Below are positions 31,691-41,251 of a stretch of DNA of 64,000 nt, piece after piece. Position 1 is the stretch's first letter. Each line of letters begins with the position of its first letter. A model generated the notes under the pieces. The model ran no database searches, was not told the DNA's origin, and saw nothing but the letters and a program-made list of their open reading frames with translations. A program made the position numbers and the translations under genes. Origin of the DNA: an uncultured Lachnospiraceae bacterium (GTDB taxonomy: Bacteria; Bacillota; Clostridia; Lachnospirales; Lachnospiraceae); NCBI GenBank assembly GCA_910579505.1, contig CAJTTZ010000010.1:1-64000 (forward strand). The letters run 5' to 3'.

Positions 31691-31759
31691 TAACTCGCTC
31701 ACTTATGGGCTGTGCATCACCCACTTATAACTCGCTCATTTATAAGGCTGTGCATCACC
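31691..31759 (-). ncRNA. toxI: ToxI-like antitoxin RNA, two tandem repeats
   Basis: Two tandem units on the leftward strand: the first (31722-31759, 38 bases) and the second (31691-31721, 31 bases). They share GGTGATGCACAGCC and GAGCGAGTTA, with AT-rich middles that differ slightly. They lie between a TATACT -10 box (about 31770-31775) and the attenuator. Known antitoxin RNAs of this class have 34-38-base repeats in 2.5-5.5 copies, so this array is at the short end. Confidence 0.82.
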
Positions 31760-31865
31760 TACTATCTTTAGTATACACTATTTTTTCCTAATTACAACGC
31801 ATTTAATAAAATTTTACTTTTTGGCTATACTTAAATAAATTTCGTACACCAGAAATATCCTTCAC

Positions 31866-33554
31866 CTACAACCAGTATATTCCACCCTCTCCCGCATTCT
31901 TCCAGGAAGTGACGCCCCTCTCATCCTTCCGCCAGTAATCCCCGGCACGGTTATCCCAGATCACATTTTCGTAGACATAGGTTTCCGAAGTCTCATCCTC
32001 ACCCCATAATTCTATAGAGTGATAGTTAATCGTCACGATATCATTTCCCCAGTGGATAATCTCTCCGACTGTATACCCTTCCGCCACGATCTCCTCTATG
32101 ATATTCGTTTTACTGAGTTCCTTAAATTCCTCCGGGGTAATCTCCTCTCCTTCATACGGTTCCAGCCGGTCATCACCGTAATTATAATGATAGAAATACG
32201 GTTTCCATGTATGCCCGGTCCACATATGGTCGTCCTTGCCAAAATAATCCTTCTCACAAAACATATCGTACGCATCCACCCATATCTCAAATTCTTCTCT
32301 CGGATATGCGTCGCGGTATACCACCTGCCCGCGCTGCAGAGACTCGCTGATCTCCACCGGCTGCCCGTCTTCCACGGTCCATATCACACTGATATTCGCC
32401 GTCAAACAGTAATCCAGATAGAAAAACAGATACTTCCTCGACCCGAAATCCATTTTTCCGTCTATCATGCGGTATATATCGTGCTGGACTTCCAACTCAG
32501 ACGCACTTCCGTCCGCTCCCGCAAAATAGAGTCTGCCATCGTATTTTTCCGTCCCATAATCATCAAAAGTGCGCCCCACGATCATAAACGCTTCCTGTTT
32601 CCCGTCCCCGTCGTAATCGTCATAGTCAAACAGTAAAATATCGCTCTCCTGCGCCCCCGCCGTGGTAAGCAGATTCTGCTTTAACACTTCCTCCCGCATC
32701 AGAATGCGGTCCTCCAGTTCTTCCTGCAGGCTTTTTGGTATATCGGTCCCCGAAAATTTCCGGCAGTCATCATACTGTATCATCTGATACCCGCCTGCAT
32801 CCCACTTATCCGAGACCGCCCAGTACTGTTCTTCTGTCACTTCTTTCCCGTCTACCCAATAGGCGGGTTCTTCTCCTCCTTCCGGCAGCCCCGCCCAATA
32901 ATCGTAACTTTGCAGGAGCGCCGGATGATCTTCCTCGATCTGATACACCCCGAAGTGAAGATTTCCCTGCGTGTCGTAATCGTCAAACAGGAGTCCTTCC
33001 TTCTCCCGGTACGGCATAGCGCCGTACTGCCCGTATGTGCCTAAGGCAATTACCTTACCGTCCCGAAACATAAAGACGGACGCGCCCTGTGCATGTGCGA
33101 TTCCCTCCATTACGACCAGCTCCGGCACCTCATCTCCGTCCAGATAAAGCAAGGCAAATCCGGGTTCCTGCCCACTACCGCCATCCTGCCTTGGCAGCTC
33201 GTATTCCTGCAGAAAGGACGCATATCCCTCCAACGCTTCCGACTGCTCCTCCACCATCTGCGCAAGCCGGGCAGAACCTTTTCTCAAATACAAAGCGTCC
33301 GCTGTCTTCGGCTCTGTCTCCTCTCCGCTCTCCGCGTCTGCCCCTGGCTGTCCTGCATTCGGTCCGTCTTCTACATCTTCCTCTGCCTGCACTGTCTCTT
33401 TCCCGTTTTGGACGTCCTCTTCCACTGATTCCGGCGCAAGGTCTTCCACAGAAGTATCAATTTGGGCAGCATCCATCTTTTCCTGATCCGCACTGCTGAC
33501 CGCAAACAGTAAGCAGACCACTATGACCGTACTCAGTATCCTTCTCTTCATCAT
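31866..33554 (-). CDS. secreted acidic protein, function unknown
   Basis: A 562-residue protein with a signal peptide (MMKRRILSTVIVVCLLFAVS) and no lipobox Cys, followed by a low-complexity acidic linker (residues about 25-85). The mature part has two similar blocks around FALLYLDGDEVPELVVMEG and SDILLFDYDDYDGDGKQEAF, calcium-loop-like (DxDGDG) segments as in VCBS/FG-GAP-type repeats. A further C-terminal region contains TWKPYFYHYNYGDDRLEPY. GAGGAAGG precedes the start. Probably extracellular; GC content marks it as the first chromosomal gene beyond the element. Confidence 0.65.
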   Translation of the reverse strand: MMKRRILSTVIVVCLLFAVSSADQEKMDAAQIDTSVEDLAPESVEEDVQNGKETVQAEEDVEDGPNAGQPGADAESGEETEPKTADALYLRKGSARLAQMVEEQSEALEGYASFLQEYELPRQDGGSGQEPGFALLYLDGDEVPELVVMEGIAHAQGASVFMFRDGKVIALGTYGQYGAMPYREKEGLLFDDYDTQGNLHFGVYQIEEDHPALLQSYDYWAGLPEGGEEPAYWVDGKEVTEEQYWAVSDKWDAGGYQMIQYDDCRKFSGTDIPKSLQEELEDRILMREEVLKQNLLTTAGAQESDILLFDYDDYDGDGKQEAFMIVGRTFDDYGTEKYDGRLYFAGADGSASELEVQHDIYRMIDGKMDFGSRKYLFFYLDYCLTANISVIWTVEDGQPVEISESLQRGQVVYRDAYPREEFEIWVDAYDMFCEKDYFGKDDHMWTGHTWKPYFYHYNYGDDRLEPYEGEEITPEEFKELSKTNIIEEIVAEGYTVGEIIHWGNDIVTINYHSIELWGEDETSETYVYENVIWDNRAGDYWRKDERGVTSWKNAGEGGIYWL

Positions 33555-33695
33555 CGCGAAAACCTTCCTCTGCCATTAGTATATCTGCCCAGCCTATCGG
33601 GTGCAAGTATGCTTCCATGAAAAATGAGAGAACCTAAAAAGACATTGCCTCCATACACCATTCATAGTAGGATATATTTATTAGGAGGACGATTT

Positions 33696-34655
33696 ATGAA
33701 GACAAAAAAGCTAAAGGGCGGATTTACGCCATACATAACCAAGGACGAAAAGCTGCTCGTTACAGTCAGCAGAAATACGGCATATGTATATGATTTGGAA
33801 GGTGGAAAGCTGCAGCAGTCCGTAAAATCACTCAGCAATCTGTCAGAGACAGCCGTTTCCGGGGACAAAAAACTGCTGGCTGTGAAAAATACATCCGGGA
33901 TGATCGCGCTGATTTCACTGGAGAACGGGGAAGAGATCGGAAGGTGCGCGATGGAGCGCAGAGAAGGGGATAAGATCGTGTTTTCGCATGATGACGGCGG
34001 CGTGCTGGATTTTGACTGGGACGGCAGAACCATGTTTTTAGACTGCTCGAGCATTAAACACCAGATTCTGGACGGACCGACAAATGTTGTATTGGGGCGG
34101 CTTCCAAAAACCGTCTCCATGCACTATGATGTTTACAGCGACCGCATTTACAGGATTATGGCTGATGAGATGGCGGGCGGTAACACAAAGGGCAGGGCTC
34201 AGGTGTCACCGGCGGATATAGGAAACATCGACTATCAGACGGTGCGGGAATTTGACAGCATACCCGACCGTCTGCATGGACTGTCATTCTGCAGGACCCA
34301 TAATTACTATGTGGACTGGAAAAAGAACCTGCTCATAAAAACAGACAAAAATTTTGCGGAAGCTGCAAGAATAGAACTGCCGTCTGCGTGGAAAACCGCG
34401 ACCGGCACGCTGTATGACAGAATCTGGATATCTGAAGGTGAAAAATACCTGTTTGTTGATTTTGGAAAGCAGTGTGACCCGCGCGACTACAAGGCGTATG
34501 AGGCAGCGCCGTCCCTGTCCAGCCTATACTGCCTCGCTGACATGGAAAAGATAGCGGATTTCGATTATGAATATGTATCGGACTTTCTCATGTTTGACGA
34601 GGACAGACGGTTTGTGCTGGCAACGTGGAAAGGGTCCTATCTGGGAACACTGTAG
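33696..34655 (+). CDS. beta-propeller-like protein of unknown function
   Basis: A 319-residue soluble protein with regularly spaced strand motifs (LLVTVSRNTAYVYDLEGGKL; LLAVKNTSGMIALISLENG; FDWDGRTMFLDC) like those of WD40/quinoprotein-type propellers. No signal peptide. AGGAGG lies 9 bases before the ATG at 33696. It is a single rightward gene convergent with rsgA. Function unknown. Confidence 0.6.
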   Translation: MKTKKLKGGFTPYITKDEKLLVTVSRNTAYVYDLEGGKLQQSVKSLSNLSETAVSGDKKLLAVKNTSGMIALISLENGEEIGRCAMERREGDKIVFSHDDGGVLDFDWDGRTMFLDCSSIKHQILDGPTNVVLGRLPKTVSMHYDVYSDRIYRIMADEMAGGNTKGRAQVSPADIGNIDYQTVREFDSIPDRLHGLSFCRTHNYYVDWKKNLLIKTDKNFAEAARIELPSAWKTATGTLYDRIWISEGEKYLFVDFGKQCDPRDYKAYEAAPSLSSLYCLADMEKIADFDYEYVSDFLMFDEDRRFVLATWKGSYLGTL

Positions 34656-34694
34656 TTTCTGGGCAAAAAGCGACAGTCAGCAGGCGGTTATGTT

Positions 34695-35573
34695 TCAATA
34701 ACGCCTGCTTTCTTTTAACTCCCGATACAAAACCGTATAATTCTCATACCGCACAAGACTGATCCCGCCCTCCTCCACTGCCTCTTTGACCCTGCATTCC
34801 GGCTCGCTGATATGGGCGCAGCCGCGAAACTTACAGTATGGTTCGTAGGCGCGGAACTCGGGATAATACCCGCCAAGCTCCTCCTTCGTGATATCCGGCA
34901 TATCGAGGGAGGTAAAACCCGGCGTATCCATGATATAAGTGCCGTCCCCCAGCGCAATGATCTCCGAATGTCTGGTGGTATGCCTGCCCCGCTTGATCTT
35001 CTCACTGATCTCCCCCGTCTCCATCTTCGTTTCGGGAGAAAGCTGGTTGATCAGGGAAGACTTGCCGACGCCGCTCGGTCCGGCGAGCGCGGTGGTCTTT
35101 CCCGCCAGCAGCTCCCGTACCTGATCCAGCCCCCTGTTTTCCAGAACGCTTATAAATAACACCCGATACCCGCAAGTCTCGTACGCCCTGCGAAGCGCAT
35201 CCTTCTCTTCCTGTGAGGCGATATCCTCTTTGTTAAAGCAGATCACCGTGGGAAGTTCCTGCTGCTCCATCCGGATCAGAAAACGGTCCAGCAGATTAAA
35301 GTTCGGATTCGGTTTCACAATGGCAAAGAGAATCAAGGCCTGGTCTACATTTGCCACCGCCGGCCGAAGGAGCGCGCTTTTCCGCGGCAGGATCTCCCGG
35401 ATATTTCCGAGCATCTCCGTTTCATCCAGCACGTCCATCCCGACGTCATCCCCGACCAGGGGCTTGATTCCCTCTTTTCTGAATATTCCCTTTGCCTTGC
35501 ACTCGTAGACGCCGCGCCCCTCCACATGCACATAGTAGAACCCGGCGATCCCTTTCATTATCTTACCTTTCAT
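34695..35573 (-). CDS. rsgA: ribosome small-subunit-dependent GTPase A
   Basis: A 292-residue circularly permuted GTPase that assists late 30S maturation. Visible in order: an N-terminal OB domain beginning KGIAGFYYVHVEGRGVYECK, G4 FNKED (about 117-121), G1 ALAGPSGVGKSSLIN (about 160-174), G3 DTPGF (about 218-222) and a C-terminal zinc motif with CKFRGCAHISEPECRV. The start at 35573 gives the usual N-terminus; an ATG at 35558 is an alternative. Last gene of the murE-rsgA operon, directly after the PASTA kinase as in many Firmicutes. Confidence 0.95.
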   Translation of the reverse strand: MKGKIMKGIAGFYYVHVEGRGVYECKAKGIFRKEGIKPLVGDDVGMDVLDETEMLGNIREILPRKSALLRPAVANVDQALILFAIVKPNPNFNLLDRFLIRMEQQELPTVICFNKEDIASQEEKDALRRAYETCGYRVLFISVLENRGLDQVRELLAGKTTALAGPSGVGKSSLINQLSPETKMETGEISEKIKRGRHTTRHSEIIALGDGTYIMDTPGFTSLDMPDITKEELGGYYPEFRAYEPYCKFRGCAHISEPECRVKEAVEEGGISLVRYENYTVLYRELKESRRY

Positions 35574-35623
35574 ATTCCCTTCTCAAATCCGTACGGAAAA
35601 TGCCGCATTTCAGGCATTCTCCT

Positions 35624-35708
35624 GTGTGAGACTTAGTACTTCCAAGTCAGCTATGCTGACTTTGCGACGCCGCCTCTGCTGCTGCGTTCCAGAAGTACTT
35701 CTCACACA
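35624..35708. repeat. long intergenic inverted repeat between prkC and rsgA
   Basis: GTGTGAGA...GTACTTC pairs with GAAGTAC...TCTCACAC, enclosing AGTCAGC/GCTGACT and a GC-rich loop. It resembles dispersed REP-type elements. It lies inside the operon and could modulate rsgA expression. Confidence 0.5.
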
Positions 35709-35717
35709 CTTCTCGCT

Positions 35718-37826
35718 TTATTCTTCTACAAAATCAACCTTTCTCTCCACGGTCTTTGTCTCTGTCCCGCCGCCCTCGGTCGTCGTCTCCCCCGTTTCGG
35801 GATTGGTAACCGTGATAGGCTCCGTCTGCACCGTAAAGGTGAAACGGATGATTCCTGTGGCTGACTTAATTCCCGTATAGTTGACTCCCACAGGGAAAGT
35901 GGTAGTCTGTGTATTCAAAAGCTGCGTGCCATCGTCGGCAGTGAGCGTTACGTTTACCTGCATACCGCTCTGATAAGACGCATCCTCCGTGGGCGCTGTG
36001 ATGCCCTCCGAATACTTATAAGTCTTCTGGGAAGGACCTGTACTGATCCGCAGATCAACAGGCGTCCCTTTATCCACATAGGAGCCGACCGAATAACTCT
36101 GATAGCATACCATATCGGTAAGCGCCGGGTCCTCATGGGTCGTCTCCGTGACATTGCCCACAGGAAGCCCGCTTTCCGTCAGCGTGACCGTAGCGTCCAT
36201 CTCCGTCATGCCCACCACATCCGGCACCCTGACCTTATTGTCCTCCGCGCCCTGGCTGACGCGGATGGTGATGCTGGAACCGGCGGACGCCGTCGTCCCT
36301 GCCTCAGGAGACTGCGAGATCACTATGCCTTTTTCCACCTTCGGGTCATAGCTCTCCACCACATTTACCACAAATCCCTCTTTTTCCAGAAGGGCAGTGC
36401 CTTCCGTCTGGGATTTTCCTGTCGCATCGGGAACCTGTACCCCTTCTGCAGCCTCCGCCACCGTGAGCACAATCGTAGTCCCCTTATCTATCATCAGCCC
36501 GTCCTGCACGCTTGCGCGAAGCACCGTGCCCGCATCGTACGAGCTGGTCTCCTCATATTTGATTTCAGGCGAAAGTTCCAAATCCAGAAGCAAGCGTTTC
36601 GCTTCATCCACATGCATACCGACCACGCGGATCATCTCCACCTGTTCTGTCTCCTGTTCCTGCTCCTCCGGCGCATTTTCCCCGCCGAAAGTAAAGACGC
36701 CCATCGCCCTTCCTACCAGAAAGATCAGGATACAGCCGATTAACAGAGCTGCCACCACCGCCAGTATGGTAGTGATCTTCTCCATCTTGGGATCGTAATC
36801 CTCCTCGTCGTCGTCCCAGTCCTCGTCGTCCTCATCCTCATAAGAACGCGCATGATCCCTGTCCCTGACATCTTTCTTTAGGCGCATTGCCTCGTCCATG
36901 GAATCCCGGCTATCCGACTGACGCTTGATCTGCACCATATCCCGGTCCGTTATCATGCGGGTGGAAGCCTCCTCGTCCGGGTCCGCCACTTTGACAAAAT
37001 CCTCGTCCGGGCTGATCAGCGACTGTTTTAAATCTACAATCAGCTCAGACATGGACTGGTATCTCCTGTCCGGGCTTTTCTGGCAGCACTTAAAGACAAT
37101 CTGTTCCACGCAGACCGGTATCTCCGGCACATACTCCCTCGGTGAAGGAAATTCTTCCTGAATATGTTTGATCGCTATGGCTACCGTAGTCTCCCCGTTA
37201 AAGGGCACTCTGCCCGTAAGCATTTCGAACATGGTAATGCCCAGCGAGTAGATATCGCTCTTCTCGTCGCTGTAGCCGCCTCTCGCCTGCTCCGGCGACG
37301 TATAGTGCACACTCCCCATGACGTTGGAGGTGATCGTATTGCTGGTAGCGGCCTTTGCGATACCAAAGTCCGTCACCTTCACTTTGCCTTCCTTGGAAAT
37401 AATGATATTCTGCGGCTTGATATCCCTGTGTATGATGTGGTTGTTGTGCGCCGCCTCGATTCCCATGGAAACCTGAATCGCAATGCTCACCGCCTCCTTG
37501 ACGGAAAGCCTCGCCTTCTTCTCGATATATTTCTTGAGGGTGATCCCCTCCACAAGCTCCATGACGATATAGTGATTCTCACCCTCCTCGCCCACATCAT
37601 AGACATTGACGATATTGGGGTGCATAAGACCTGCCGCCGCCTGTGCCTCGATACGGAATTTTGAGACAAAATTGGCGTTTTCACTAAATTCCTGTTTTAA
37701 AACTTTAACCGCCACAAAACGGTTCAGCTTATGATCTTTTGCTTTATATACATCTGACATGCCGCCGGTTCCGATCTTTTCAAGGATCTCATACCGGTCA
37801 GCGATCATCATACCTATCTTAATCAT
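35718..37826 (-). CDS. prkC: PASTA-domain serine/threonine protein kinase
   Basis: A 702-residue membrane kinase of the PrkC/StkP family that senses wall muropeptides or lipid II and phosphorylates growth and division proteins. Kinase domain about 12-270: IGTGGMSDVYKAKD (P-loop), AVKVLK (ATP Lys), HIIHRDIKPQNI (catalytic loop), DFGIAKA (Mg). A juxtamembrane acidic linker, one membrane helix (about 355-380: ILAVVAALLIGCILIFLVGR), then three PASTA repeats. The tail after the PASTA repeats is beta-rich. GAGGTAGAAC precedes the ATG. Adjacent to its phosphatase, 9 bases apart. Confidence 0.95.
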   Translation of the reverse strand: MIKIGMMIADRYEILEKIGTGGMSDVYKAKDHKLNRFVAVKVLKQEFSENANFVSKFRIEAQAAAGLMHPNIVNVYDVGEEGENHYIVMELVEGITLKKYIEKKARLSVKEAVSIAIQVSMGIEAAHNNHIIHRDIKPQNIIISKEGKVKVTDFGIAKAATSNTITSNVMGSVHYTSPEQARGGYSDEKSDIYSLGITMFEMLTGRVPFNGETTVAIAIKHIQEEFPSPREYVPEIPVCVEQIVFKCCQKSPDRRYQSMSELIVDLKQSLISPDEDFVKVADPDEEASTRMITDRDMVQIKRQSDSRDSMDEAMRLKKDVRDRDHARSYEDEDDEDWDDDEEDYDPKMEKITTILAVVAALLIGCILIFLVGRAMGVFTFGGENAPEEQEQETEQVEMIRVVGMHVDEAKRLLLDLELSPEIKYEETSSYDAGTVLRASVQDGLMIDKGTTIVLTVAEAAEGVQVPDATGKSQTEGTALLEKEGFVVNVVESYDPKVEKGIVISQSPEAGTTASAGSSITIRVSQGAEDNKVRVPDVVGMTEMDATVTLTESGLPVGNVTETTHEDPALTDMVCYQSYSVGSYVDKGTPVDLRISTGPSQKTYKYSEGITAPTEDASYQSGMQVNVTLTADDGTQLLNTQTTTFPVGVNYTGIKSATGIIRFTFTVQTEPITVTNPETGETTTEGGGTETKTVERKVDFVEE

Positions 37827-37834
37827 GTTCTACC

Positions 37835-38605
37835 TCATTCCGGAGCGTTTTCATATGATTTTTCATACGAATCCTCGTCTGCTAACGGTTCGATAACGAT
37901 CACCGATATATTGTCTCTGCCGCCGTTTGCGTTGGCTGTCTCTACCAGTTCTTCTACCCTGTCCCTGAGGCTTTTGCCGTTTCTCAGAATCCGGCATATC
38001 GTCTCGTCATCCACCATGTTAGTCAAACCATCCGAACAAAGTAAAACCATATCTCCTGTCTGTAATTCCAGATTGAAAAAATCAACCTCCACATCATCCC
38101 GTGCGCCTACCGCGCGGGTAATGATGTTTTTATCCGGGTGGTTTCTGGCCTCTTCCCTGCCGATTCCGCCCATTCGGACCATCTCCTCCACAAGGGAATG
38201 ATCCTCCGTGATCTGCACGATCTCCTCACCAATCACATAGAGCCTGCTGTCCCCCACATTCGCCACTTCCAGATAGCGGCCGACACAGGTAGCGGCAACA
38301 AGCGTTGTCCCCATGCCGTTTAGGGAGTAATCCTCGCTGGCCCGCCTGCGCAGAATTTCGTTGGCACGGGCAATCGCATGATTCAGTATCTTCTCCGGGC
38401 TCTTCTCGAAGGACGCCGCCGCTTCCCCGACAACGGTTTCCACCGCAAGGTCGGAGGCGTAATCTCCCGCCTTGTGGCCGCCCATGCCGTCCGCCACAAT
38501 AAAGAGATTCGGCAGATTTCCGACAGGCGACTCGCTGCAATAAATATAATCCTGATTTAATTGTCTTCTTCGCCCGATGTCTGTCAGCGCATAAGACTTT
38601 AACAC
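37835..38605 (-). CDS. stp: PP2C-family phosphatase partner of PrkC
   Basis: A 256-residue phosphatase with canonical motifs: LTDIGRRRQLNQDY, FIVADGMGGHKAGDYAS, VANVGDSRLYV, LLCSDGLTN and GGRDNISVIVIE. It reverses PrkC phosphorylation. The start is a GTG at 38605 with GGAGG 8 bases upstream; the frame open to 38647 has no ribosome site. Encoded between rlmN and prkC, the usual clostridial order. Confidence 0.93.
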   Translation of the reverse strand: MLKSYALTDIGRRRQLNQDYIYCSESPVGNLPNLFIVADGMGGHKAGDYASDLAVETVVGEAAASFEKSPEKILNHAIARANEILRRRASEDYSLNGMGTTLVAATCVGRYLEVANVGDSRLYVIGEEIVQITEDHSLVEEMVRMGGIGREEARNHPDKNIITRAVGARDDVEVDFFNLELQTGDMVLLCSDGLTNMVDDETICRILRNGKSLRDRVEELVETANANGGRDNISVIVIEPLADEDSYEKSYENAPE

Positions 38606-38687
38606 AGCGTATTCCTCCGTTTTGTAATGATTTGCATAATTTACCAATTACCCATGTTAGCATATTCCCTGCAAAAGAGCAAGCAAA

Positions 38688-39719
38688 TTAAAGGAATCTC
38701 CGTCTGAGCTGTCCGCAGGCGCCGTCGATGTCCCGCCCCATCTCCCTTCGGACGGTGGCGTTAATCCCCCTTTTCTTAAGATGCGCGGCGAAAGCCTCCA
38801 CCGCCTGCCTCTCGGACTGCACATAGGCCCTTTCCCTGACGGGATTGACCGGTATCAGATTCACATGGCAGTTTAACCCCCGGATCAGGTCCGCCAGCGT
38901 CTCCGCGTCCTTCCTCGTATCGTTGACGTCCCGCACAAGACTGTACTCAAAGGTAATCCGCCGCCCGGTCTGCTCGAAATAGTAAACGCAGCAGTCCATC
39001 AGCTCCGCAAGCGTATACTGGTTGGCGATTGGCATCAGCTCCCGCCGTTTTTCGTCCGTCGCCGCGTGCAGGGACAGTGCCAGCGTAATCTGCAGTTTCT
39101 CTTTCGCCAGTTCCCTCATCATGGGCACAATCCCGCAGGTAGACACCGTCACGTTCCTCTGGCTGATATGCAGCCCGTTCTCATCCGTGAGCAGCGTGAT
39201 AAACCGCAGGAGATTGTCATAATTGTCAAGAGGCTCCCCGCTTCCCATCACCACCACATTGGAAACCCGCTCTCCCGTCTCCCGCGTGATCGCGTAGATC
39301 TGGTCGAGCATCTCCGACGGGGACAGGCTGCGCACCAGTCCGTCCAGCGTGGAGGCGCAGAAACGGCATCCCATACGACACCCCACCTGAGAGGAAATAC
39401 AGACCGAATTGCCGTGTTTATAACGCATCCACACACTCTCAACCATGTTGCCGTCAGACAGCGCGAAAAGATACTTTTTCGTGCCGTCTATGGCCGACTC
39501 CTGCACCGCCGCCGTGCGCAGCGCCGTATAATGATAGCTTTCCCCACATTTCTCTTTCATAGCCAGGGGAATGTTCGTCATTTCCGCAAAACCGCGCGCC
39601 TGTTTCTTATGCATCCACTCGTAAAGCTGTACCGCCCGGAATGGCTTTTCCCCGAGCGCCGCCATCTCTGCTTTCAGTTCCGCCAATGTGAGGGACTTGA
39701 TATCCTTCTTCTCCAACAT
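38688..39719 (-). CDS. rlmN: 23S rRNA (adenine-2503-C2) methyltransferase
   Basis: A 343-residue radical SAM rRNA methylase acting on A2503 (and on tRNA in some bacteria). Motifs: SQVGCRMGCRFCAST with the CxxxCxxC cluster cysteines, VVMGSGEPLDNYDN and the catalytic cysteine near the C-terminus (DIDGACGQL). Length is as expected. Located in the murE-rsgA operon between rsmB and the phosphatase gene. Confidence 0.95.
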   Translation of the reverse strand: MLEKKDIKSLTLAELKAEMAALGEKPFRAVQLYEWMHKKQARGFAEMTNIPLAMKEKCGESYHYTALRTAAVQESAIDGTKKYLFALSDGNMVESVWMRYKHGNSVCISSQVGCRMGCRFCASTLDGLVRSLSPSEMLDQIYAITRETGERVSNVVVMGSGEPLDNYDNLLRFITLLTDENGLHISQRNVTVSTCGIVPMMRELAKEKLQITLALSLHAATDEKRRELMPIANQYTLAELMDCCVYYFEQTGRRITFEYSLVRDVNDTRKDAETLADLIRGLNCHVNLIPVNPVRERAYVQSERQAVEAFAAHLKKRGINATVRREMGRDIDGACGQLRRRFL

Positions 39720-39819
39720 TTACGCTTTCCCTCTGTTCCTTCTCCTATGCCAGATTCTGCTTCTCGTAAACCCGCTTCTGCTTCTTCTAAACCAGGTTCT
39801 GCTTCCCTGAAACCCGACT

Positions 39820-41172
39820 TTACTTCTTCCGCAGTTTCGCCAGAAAGAAACCGTCCGTCTCGTGGACTCCCGGCAGAAGCTGCAGCATCCCCTCTCCCGT
39901 CTCCTTTGTAAGCGCCACAGGCAATCTGTCTTTCATGTCAACCGGCTCCAGGCCAAAGGTTTCGCAAATCCATGCCGCCATCTCTTCATTCTCCCCGGGA
40001 TTCATCGTACAGGTGCTGTACATCATGATGCCGCCGGGCTTTATATAATTTATAACATTTGTTATTATATCTTTCTGTAAGGTCTGGATCTCCGCCAGGG
40101 ATTCCTTTGTCACCCGGTACTTGATGTCCTGCTTGTGGCCGATCACGCCAAGCCCCGAGCACGGCACGTCAGCCAACAGGACGTCAGCCCTTCCCACAAG
40201 GGAATCGTCTCTTACCCTCGCGTCCTGCACGCGGACTGCCACGTTTTCCAAGCCGAGTCTGGCACGGTTTTCCTCGATCTTATCTGTTTTATGGCTGCTT
40301 ACGTCGCAGGCAATGACCTCGCCCGTGCCGTTCAGCTTCACCGCCGCGTGAAGCGCCTTGCCGCCGGGAGCCGCGCAGACGTCTATCACCGTATCGCCGG
40401 GACAAATCCCCGCAGCTTCCACCACAAGCATGGAACTGACGTCCTGTACAAAAAACAGCCCCTCCTGATACCCCGCAAGACTACGGACGCCGGACACGCC
40501 CTGCAATCCGGCCGCATAGGGCAGATACGGGTGTCTGCGCACTTTAGCGCCCTCCTTTTCCCATGAGGCAAGGAGCGCCTCCCTATCCGTTTCAGACAGC
40601 CGCTCGTCCAGGCGCACACTGACCGCGCCCCTCTCCAGATAAGCCTGCAGAATCTTTTCACAGGCCTCCTCCCCATAGCTTTCCAAAAAATGCGTTACCA
40701 GCCAGGGCGGCATCGAATAGCGCACAGACAAAAAGGCTGTCTGGTCCGTCCGCCTGTCAGGCAGGGAAATATCCTCCCGGCCTCTGGAAATATTGCGCAG
40801 CACGCCGTTCACATATCCCTGCAGGCTCTGGAATCTGCGCTTCTTTGCAAGTTTTACCGCCTCGTTGCACACCGCCGACGCCGGAATATGCTCCATGAAC
40901 AGGAGCTGGTACACACTCATGCGCAGCAGCTCCCTGATCAGCGGCTTCATTTTGATAACAGGTGTTTTAGAATATAAGTCCAACACATAGTCAAGATGAA
41001 TCCGCCTCTCAATCGTCCCCTCGCTGACCCGCTTGATAAACGCTTTCTCCTTACCGTCCAGATAATCGTATTTATCAAGCGCCGCCCCGATCAGGACGTT
41101 GCTGTATTCTGTCTGCCCGGACAGCTCCAGCAGGATATCCAGAACTATCTCCCGTGTATTGACCTGTGCCAT
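39820..41172 (-). CDS. rsmB: 16S rRNA (cytosine-967-C5) methyltransferase
   Basis: A 450-residue protein: an N-terminal NusB-like RNA-binding domain (REIVLDILLELSGQTEY...), then a methyltransferase domain with DVCAAPGGKALHAA (SAM), a DVPCSGLG motif with the first catalytic Cys and STCTMNPGENE with the second. The start at 41172 has GGGAGAG 8 bases upstream. Confidence 0.94.
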   Translation of the reverse strand: MAQVNTREIVLDILLELSGQTEYSNVLIGAALDKYDYLDGKEKAFIKRVSEGTIERRIHLDYVLDLYSKTPVIKMKPLIRELLRMSVYQLLFMEHIPASAVCNEAVKLAKKRRFQSLQGYVNGVLRNISRGREDISLPDRRTDQTAFLSVRYSMPPWLVTHFLESYGEEACEKILQAYLERGAVSVRLDERLSETDREALLASWEKEGAKVRRHPYLPYAAGLQGVSGVRSLAGYQEGLFFVQDVSSMLVVEAAGICPGDTVIDVCAAPGGKALHAAVKLNGTGEVIACDVSSHKTDKIEENRARLGLENVAVRVQDARVRDDSLVGRADVLLADVPCSGLGVIGHKQDIKYRVTKESLAEIQTLQKDIITNVINYIKPGGIMMYSTCTMNPGENEEMAAWICETFGLEPVDMKDRLPVALTKETGEGMLQLLPGVHETDGFFLAKLRKK

Positions 41173-41251
41173 GCCATGCTCTCCCATGATTCCATTTATA
41201 CAGAAGTTTTAATCTATGCAGAGAATGCCCGTACTTTTCGCATTTTTCACG

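Noticed and set aside
31601..31702. N-terminal extension of the toxN-like frame
   Set aside because: It covers the antitoxin attenuator and part of the RNA repeats; the ATG at 31600 has a ribosome site and gives the family's length.
31691..31759. CRISPR-like reading of the 38-base tandem repeats
   Set aside because: The units are directly tandem without spacers and sit before a ToxN gene, so they are an antitoxin RNA.
1..31800. Intact prophage
   Set aside because: No terminase, portal, capsid, tail or lysis genes are visible in this part; only replication, partition and accessory genes.
33089..33499. Proline- and arginine-rich rightward frame opposite the secreted protein
   Set aside because: Composition is that of an antisense frame of GC-rich coding DNA; the leftward gene has a signal peptide and a ribosome site.
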